From: Rhineura floridana
Taxonomy: Eukaryota; Chordata; Lepidosauria; Squamata; Rhineuridae
DNA: 64,000 nucleotides
Direction: 5' to 3'
Assembly (NCBI RefSeq): GCF_030035675.1
Contig: NC_084500.1
Location: 13,823,100 to 13,887,099 of the forward strand
The translations under genes were made by a program, and so were the position numbers. The first letter of the stretch is position 1. Each line of letters opens with the position of its first letter. The notes under the pieces are model-generated. The model saw only the letters and a program-made list of their open reading frames with translations, did not search any database and had not been told where the DNA came from. Positions 58,491-64,000 of the stretch are shown one piece after another.

Positions 58491-59046
58491 GTTTGGGGTA
58501 ACTCAGTATAAGCAGGGGCGGCGCCAGAGGGTGGCCAGGTTGGGCACTGGCTGAGGGCCCCTGCAGCATAGAGGGGCCCCTGAAGGACCTTTCCTTAGGG
58601 TGGGAGGGTGACGCTCCCATTCCGTGATCCGCACCAGCATCTGGTTCTGAAACCCAACCCTGCTGTGGACCGCAGAGAGCTCCCAGGCACTCCCCAATAC
58701 AGACAGTGCGAGCTTCAATAAGCCCTCATGCATGCTCCACCTACCTCTCCTGTCAGTGTGAATGCCATGTACACTGTGTGCACACGCTTGCCATCGCCCA
58801 AGATAATGGCAGGGGCTTCCCTAAGGGGCTGATGCCCCTGCCACCATCTTGGTTGATGGCAGGCATGCCCGCTACATATGCGCTTCGTTCACATGACACA
58901 AGAGGTAGATGGGCTTAGTAGCCCCACACCGCCTGTAGGGGGGGTATTGGGCTATGGCACTGCAGGCCTGGGGCAGGCTGGTGCCCAAGGGCCCAGTCAT
59001 GCCTGGCACCGGCCCTGAGTATAAGGCAGCTTCCTATGTTCCTAAA
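58491..59046 (+). mobile_element. tRNA-Ala SINE 3' end split by T6
   Basis: GGGTAACTCAGTATAAG to 58512 and AGTATAAGGCAGCTTCCTAT, GTTCC after 59017 are the SINE 3' end. Confidence 0.75.
58513..59017 (+). mobile_element. T6 hAT-like element with exact 8-bp TSD
   Basis: 505-bp element, ends CAGGGGCGGCGCCAG and CTGGCACCGGCCCTG (inverted). Identical AGTATAAG at 58505-58512 and 59018-59025. The interior contains the fold-back pair CCATCGCCCAAGATAATGG and CCACCATCTTGGTTGATGG. CAG/CTG termini with an 8-bp duplication fit hAT. No transposase. Confidence 0.88.
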
Positions 59047-59049
59047 AAG

Positions 59050-60571
59050 GTCTGCCGCTCCTGATCGAGGAGTCAGAGGCATCAGAGCCAAGCTAAACCG
59101 GGAAGGGCCAAAAGAATGCTGTCTGCTGTTTAATTTCGCCCCCTGCCCTCTGCCTGAGACCTGAGCAGAAGCCTTCAAGCTGAGATCCTTTGCATGATCC
59201 GCCCTCCCACCAAAAGAGCACCCTGTTTTTTTCTCCTCCAGTATTTAGATACGGGGGAGGTTATCCTAGGAAATGCAAGGTTTGGCTTAGGCAGCACTGC
59301 GTTCCAAAGCGTTTTGCGTTTTGCGAAGAGACAATGGCGGAGATGCTGGTGGGTGAGGTTGAGTTTCCTTCCCTTTCTCCCCTGCCTGGGTGACACGGAG
59401 AAGGAATGAGCAACTGACCTGCTTTTTGAATTTAGAGTGTTCATTAATAGGATATTATGCCATATGCTTAGCGCTCCGACTCTCTCCCCCCCGTCTACTT
59501 CTGCTTCTCCCATGCAGCCGCCAATTTGAGAGACTTTCTAATTAGTAATGGCATAATGAGAATATTCAGAGGCTAATGTGGTGGGTGGGGATGTGAAATA
59601 GATCTCTCGGCCTGGACTGAAAATATTTCCGTGCAGAATTATCAGGGAAATAAATGACAGCGTTGTTCTGAAATGAAAGAGAAAAATCAGAGGGGTGTGT
59701 GTCTACTGCAATCTTTGATGAATGAAGGACATGGGGGTTTTCTTGCTGAGTTTTTACAAGGAGGTTGTATCAACCTCAGACGTAGCTTTGTCCTGGTCAG
59801 CAAAAGGGCATCTGCATGTTTAGAAATTCATTCATCTAATTTTGTGGGGCAAAAAATCACTCCTGCCTTAGTGTTCACTGTACAATTTACACATAAGTAC
59901 ACCTACAGGGCAGTCTTTGTAGGACATTGTCACAAAGTGTCACCTGTACAATGTCCCCAAATTTTGTCCAGTTGCCGCTTACTGTTTTCTTTCTGTTGTG
60001 AGGATGGCGACGAAGCACACATGTCACCCTATCCTATTGGCTACAATAGAATACTTCTTTGAAGTCTAATTCCAGTGTGGGTAGGGAACCATGTGGCACC
60101 AAGGCAGACTTCTGAGGGTACATGTGCACCCATGGGCACTATGATGGGAATCCCTGTTCTACATAATGTGTGACATATTCAGTTCACTGCCCAGAGGATA
60201 TTTGTAGTGGTCATTAGAGTTCTAGCTAGACAGAGTTTGAGGTCATCTACTGTGTTTTTCTAGGGAATTGTCCCCAACAAAGCCATATTGGCTTTGAAAT
60301 CCATGGATGATGGCCTGTTTCAGAGTACTGGAGTACAGTAAACAGAATGTGGTGAAAACCCTCCCACAAAATGCAGTAGTGGAGATAGCGGAGACTGCAA
60401 AGTGGTTGTTGCAAGGATTCGTTGTTGCAAAGTCTTTCTCAAGCTTCTGCTGTGAAATATTAGAGGGTAAACAGCCATCTTCCCAGTTTCAAAAGTAAAC
60501 ATGTTTGGCCACTTGGAGAAATTTGTAACTCACCATAGGAGACCAGGAGAGTGATTATTTATACAACAGGA
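59050..60571. other. unique-looking sequence; possible conserved non-coding core
   Basis: No gene recognised. 59400-59680 is the most repeat-free, AT-rich, TAAT-core-containing part (TTCATTAATAGG, TTTCTAATTAGTAATGGC). 60075-60165 has end-like CAGTGTGGGTAGGGAACC and GGGAATCCCTG that may mark a small TIR element. Confidence 0.35.
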
Positions 60572-60960
60572 GTGGGGAATCTCCACCAGTGGGCCAAATT
60601 TGGCCCACCAGGCCACCCCATTTGGCCCATGAGATTGTTTTCCCAAAACCATGCCTGCCTGTCCCACACCTGACATCAGAAGTGATCCCAGGTGGGGTGC
60701 AAATAGAGAGACAGCTGCAAAATGCAGTATGGAAACCCACACATATCAGCTGATGAATGGGGAGTTCAATCCTGCTTAGGCAGTATCTCCCCCTCCCCAC
60801 TCCGAGGGCCAACTTTGACAGGTGGGCTGGACAACCCACCTGGCAATCACCAGACATCAGATGATTGACAGGTGGATGGTCGCTGACATCAGACGGTTGG
60901 TCCACTGGGTGTGGAGATCTGGCATGCTTGGCTCAAAAGGTTCCCATCCCTGATTTACAA
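60572..60960. mobile_element. T13 element
   Basis: CAGGAGTGGGGAATC and GGTTCCCATCCCTG are inverted ends. Interior TTTGGCCCACCAGGCC, ACATCAGAAGTGATCCC, GCCAACTTTGACAGGTGGGC, GATTGACAGGTGGATGG. Shares the middle block with 7.77-8.3 kb. Confidence 0.6.
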
Positions 60961-61860
60961 GCTTCTTTTGAGGGATGCCAGCCATCTGCCATATGCATGC
61001 CTTTGTTGTGAAGGATGTGAAAAATCCCCCTTCATGCATGGCAGGACTTGGGCATATCTTTAATTAGAGCAGCATTGTGACATCCAAAGGTATAAATTCA
61101 TACATGCCTTTTGGGTGGCATAACAGGCACCGGCTACGGCCTGGAAGGGGGGAGAGGAGGGCTCTTGAATGTCTGAGTGGCAATAACTAAAAAGCCAAAT
61201 TATAATAAACAAAGGAAATGGGTCCATAAAAAGACTAATGCTTGGCATTTATACAGCCTCTTTAAATCACAATATCGTTAGCACCTGGGAATATTAACGA
61301 GAGCAGTCTCAGGCTTTCCCCATGAGGAAAGAGAGACGGGGATTTATAAAATGAGGTTGCGTGTGTAATGTTGTCATTTTGGCGTAAGGCACAGCTAACT
61401 GTAAAGGCTGACCTTGCAGGTAAACTACTGGAGGTACCCTTCTGAAATTTGGTAGGATTCATCCCCCCAGAAGGGGCTGCTACTGTGCCTGCAAATTTCA
61501 TCCAATTCTGCCAAAAAAATTTAAAAGTCCTTCTTTACACCAAGCCAGATTGGACAGCTTCCAAAGCACCTTGGACCAAATCTTGCTCTTTTCCAAAGCA
61601 CCAAATGAGAGTCTGAACCAAATCTTATGGTTGATGCCTACCTACCTAAAACTACTTCCTGCCCCTGGTGACTCCAGGCACAGAGAGTCTTCAATGAATT
61701 TATTCAATCTATACTCCACCTTTCTTCTTTCCATTAAGGAAGAGGTGCTGTATATGGAAGTTTCCCAGGATGTGGCTACAGAGCTCTAGCCCTTCATCTA
61801 CCTAGATGTCCATGCCGTCTCCCGATATATTAAGAAATTAACAATATCCAGCCTGTTTCA
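60961..61860. other. unique-looking sequence, no gene seen
   Basis: About 900 bp. A local near-repeat of TTCCAAAGCACC occurs at 61558 and 61592. No family or exon recognised. Confidence 0.4.
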
Positions 61861-62274
61861 TAGGGCTGGGCAATGGCTCTGGACAAATCCCAGATCCCGA
61901 ATGGAATCAGACCAATTTGAGGCAATCTGGGATTTGCCCGGAGCAGATCGAAGCAGCCCCAGATCACCCTGGATTGGGTCCACTTGGAATGATCTGGTGC
62001 TGTCAAAAGGGGGCAGTTGGATATTAAAGCCTAATGAAAGGTGCGGTTGGTGCTGAGGAGTGGGGGTGAGAGAAGGACGCATAGGCAGAGTCTTTGGCTT
62101 GTCCTTTCGCCATTCACACTGACTGCAAGTTTAATTACAGTTTAAACCCTAATTAAACCTAAGATGGTGCAAATCCCCCGATTGGGTTTGGGAGTTGGGT
62201 CCAGGTTCTTTCAGGTGAGACTGGACCCAATCCAAAGCACCAAAAATTTTTGGGGGGGGACATGCGCACTCCTA
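61861..62274. mobile_element. T7 hAT-like element
   Basis: TAGGGCTGGGCAATGG and CATGCGCACTCCTA ends; interior AACCCTAATTAAACCTAAG shared with 51.2-51.6 kb. Flanks CTGTTTCA and CTGTTCAA are similar after one base shift. Confidence 0.7.
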
Positions 62275-62339
62275 CTGTTCAATAACCTGTTAGTGGATAT
62301 AAGTGACTGAACAGTGAATATTGTCTCTGTGTTTCTACA

Positions 62340-62418
62340 CCTCCCAACAGTGGCCATGCCGGCTAGAGCTGATGAGAGATGGACCCTAATAATATCTGGA
62401 GGGCATCTCTTTGGCTAA
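62340..62418. mobile_element. T2 half element
   Basis: AGTGGCCATGCCGGCTAGAG, CTGATGAGAGATGGACCC, AATATCTGGAGGGCATC: right arm. Confidence 0.65.
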
Positions 62419-63142
62419 CCATGCTCTGTAGGAAATATTTTCATGTCAGGGAGGTTGCAGCTGTCAGAATCCAAATGCTTTTGAAACCGGCTGCTGTTTT
62501 TATTTTATTTTATTGCTCAAGAATTCAAAAGTGTGGTTTCTAAATATTCAGGCTGTTTTTTCTTGGATTGTCATCTTGCGGGAGGGAAAAACAGATCCTG
62601 TCCGTCTTCACAACATCTTCTGTTTGAAATTTTCTAACTCGTTTTTTGATGGTTCCTCAATGCTAGCTTTTCCTCCCCCAAATGACAGCCCCAGCTAGGG
62701 AGCAGGAGGGTGGAGACAAAGAAACACTGAGATTGATCAAAGAAACCATAATGAATGTTCCTCTTGACTGGACCAATTAACATTCCGAGAGATAATTTTG
62801 CTAACTAACGATTAACCCATTTAAATGGAAAAGCATGGGATTTCTCTCTTGTGGGTTGATGTTAGGTTATCTTAATAATAATAATAATAATAATAATAAA
62901 GGCCGTAACACAGTCAGACTGGGCCAAAACTCTGAACGACAAATGAGTTATGGTAATTGTGCTCATATGAACCAGTTCTTGATGCATAACAGTCGCTTCC
63001 AGTAGTTGCCGAACTGTCTAGGTATAAGTATCCATCTGCCTGTCATCTTTGAAATGGAAGTTGTGTGTACTGCAGGGGATTCTGCAGATTGTTCTACAGT
63101 GCCCAGTCCACAAGGCTTCATTGTTCTGCTACACCAGCGGTG
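62419..63142. other. unique-looking sequence with (AAT)n
   Basis: About 720 bp with a (AAT)n run at 62873-62899. No family or exon recognised. Confidence 0.4.
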
Positions 63143-63785
63143 GGGGACTTGTGGCCCTCCAGATGTTCATAGAATCATAGAATAGTAGAGTTGGAAGGGG
63201 CCTATAAGGCCATCAAGTCCAACCCCCTGCTCAATGCAGGAATCCAAATCAAAGCATTCCTGACAGATGGCTGTCCAGCTGCCTCTTGAATGCCTCCAGT
63301 GTCGGAGAGCCCACTAACCTCTCTAGGTCATTGGTTCCATTGTCATATGGCTCTAACAGTTACGACATTTTTCCTGATGTCCAGTTGAAATCTGGCTTCC
63401 TGCAACTTGAGCCCATTATTCGGTGTCTTGCACTCTGGGATGATCGAGAAGAGATCCCAGCCCTCCTCTGTCTGACAACCTTTCATGTACTTGAAGAGTG
63501 CTATCATATCTCCCCTCAGTCTTCTCTTCTCCAGGCTAAACATGCCCAGTTCTTTCAGTCTCTCCTCGTAGGGCTTTGTTTCCAGTCCCCTGATCATCCT
63601 TGTTGCCCTCCTCTGAACCTGTTCCAGTTTGTCTGCATCCTTCTTGAAGTGCGGAGACCAGAACTGGACACAGTATGTTGTTGGACTCCAGCCCCTGTCA
63701 TCCCCTGTCCCTTTGCCATGCTGGTTGGGGCTGGTGGGAGTTGAAGTCCAACAATAACTGGAGGACTGCAGGCTCTCCATCCCTG
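63143..63785. mobile_element. T2 palindromic element split by CR1-a
   Basis: GGGGACTTGTGGCCCTCC, AGATGTT to 63167. GTTGGACTCCAGCCCCTG, TGGTGGGAGTTGAAGTCC, ATAACTGGAGGACTGCAGG after the CR1. Confidence 0.8.
63168..63674 (-). mobile_element. CR1-a LINE, 5'-truncated, nested in T2
   Basis: CATAGAATCATAGAATAGTA (tail), GGAAGGGGCCTATAAGGCC. The minus-strand frame encodes [40 protein letters not shown] and [20 protein letters not shown] at both junctions (63163-63167, 63675-63679) is the target duplication. Confidence 0.9.
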
Positions 63786-64000
63786 TCCTATGCTGTCAGG
63801 AGCTGCTGGGATCTGTGTACTTCTGCCCCGCGTGGCGAGCTGTTGAACAGCCAGTGGCAGTTTCTCAGGGAAGACCCCCTCAGGCCTTGGACTGGTCCAG
63901 CTCACTGAGGCAAAGGAAAGCCATTGGATCCTTCTGGACAAGAAGGAGTATAATAGGGATGCTTGTTCCAGTTGGACCTTATATGAGCAACAAGGTCTTC

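Noticed and set aside
1-64000. Retroviral or other LTR element
   Set aside because: I saw no paired LTRs with TG/CA ends, no primer-binding site and no gag, pol or env motifs.
1-64000. CRISPR array or bacterial operon structure
   Set aside because: Repeats are dispersed eukaryotic transposable elements; no regular repeat-spacer array or operon-like gene order exists.

Overview
The window looks like a gene-poor intergenic or intronic stretch from a squamate reptile (lizard-type) nuclear genome. The evidence is the repeat mix: Bov-B (RTE) LINE 3' ends, tRNA-headed SINEs with a Bov-B-type tail (Sauria-SINE-like), many 5'-truncated CR1 and L2 LINE 3' ends, a tRNA-Ala-headed SINE, and a dense population of short TIR elements. 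I see no host exon, no real tRNA or rRNA gene, no CRISPR array and no LTR or retroviral element. Short open frames in the window are chance or lie inside repeats. Family placements come from memory of these repeat classes and from signals visible in the window, not from a search.

Local names used for the non-autonomous TIR or palindromic families: T1 (ends TAGGGATGG, 8-bp TSD, hAT-like, ~0.4 kb); T2 (about 130-bp palindrome built on CCTCCAGATGTTG and AACTCCCATCA); T3 (116-bp near-perfect palindrome, ends CAGAGCTTGG, 8-bp TSD); T4 (ends CAGTGGTGGCTGG); T5 (CTTGAAAGTTCAGACTAAAA motif); T6 (CAGGGGCGGCGCCAG, 8-bp TSD); T7 (TAGGGCTGTG ends); T8 (GGCCCCATCTG ends, TTA target, PIF/Harbinger-like); T9 (TCATCCAGGGT, 0.4-0.5 kb); T10 (palindrome on CCTACTCAGAGTAGAC); T11 (GGGACTTACTCCCAGG); T12 (long element with CCCGCCCA and GCGGCCC motifs); T13 (AGTGGGGAA to TTCCCATCCCTG); T14 (TAATTAATTATGT plus GAAACGGAAAC); T15 (single GC-rich element at 2.6 kb); T18 (CCATGGTTT motif). 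CR1-a is the CR1 type ending in (ATTCTATG)n; CR1-b is the type ending in (TTCTTATG)n.

Layout: 0-20 kb is a mosaic of TIR elements, CR1 and SINE pieces with two long perfect microsatellites at 8.5-9.0 kb. At 20.1-22.3 kb a young L1-derived insertion, flanked by an exact 16-bp target duplication, carries one intact reading frame (ORF1-like RNA-binding protein, 268 residues from its ATG) and no ORF2: a half-LINE. 22-40 kb holds SINEs, T1/T3 elements, a Tigger-like element and a Bov-B end. 40-57 kb holds L2 ends, a 334-bp palindrome inside a CR1-b copy, a second Bov-B end and two-level nests. 57-64 kb holds T6 inside a SINE tail, T7, T13 and a CR1-a inside a T2.

The strongest observations are the ORF1-only L1 derivative with repeat-expanded coding sequence, and 5S-rRNA-headed SINEs of two tail types. 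Two copies carry a Bov-B tail and one carries an L2-like tail; the tRNA-headed SINEs in the same window show the same two tails. Many nested insertions with readable target duplications give a relative chronology. Stretches without recognisable repeats (for example 4.1-5.6, 9.6-10.3, 18.4-19.0, 24.5-25.0, 36.4-37.0 and 59.4-59.7 kb) could include conserved non-coding DNA, but that cannot be decided from one sequence.
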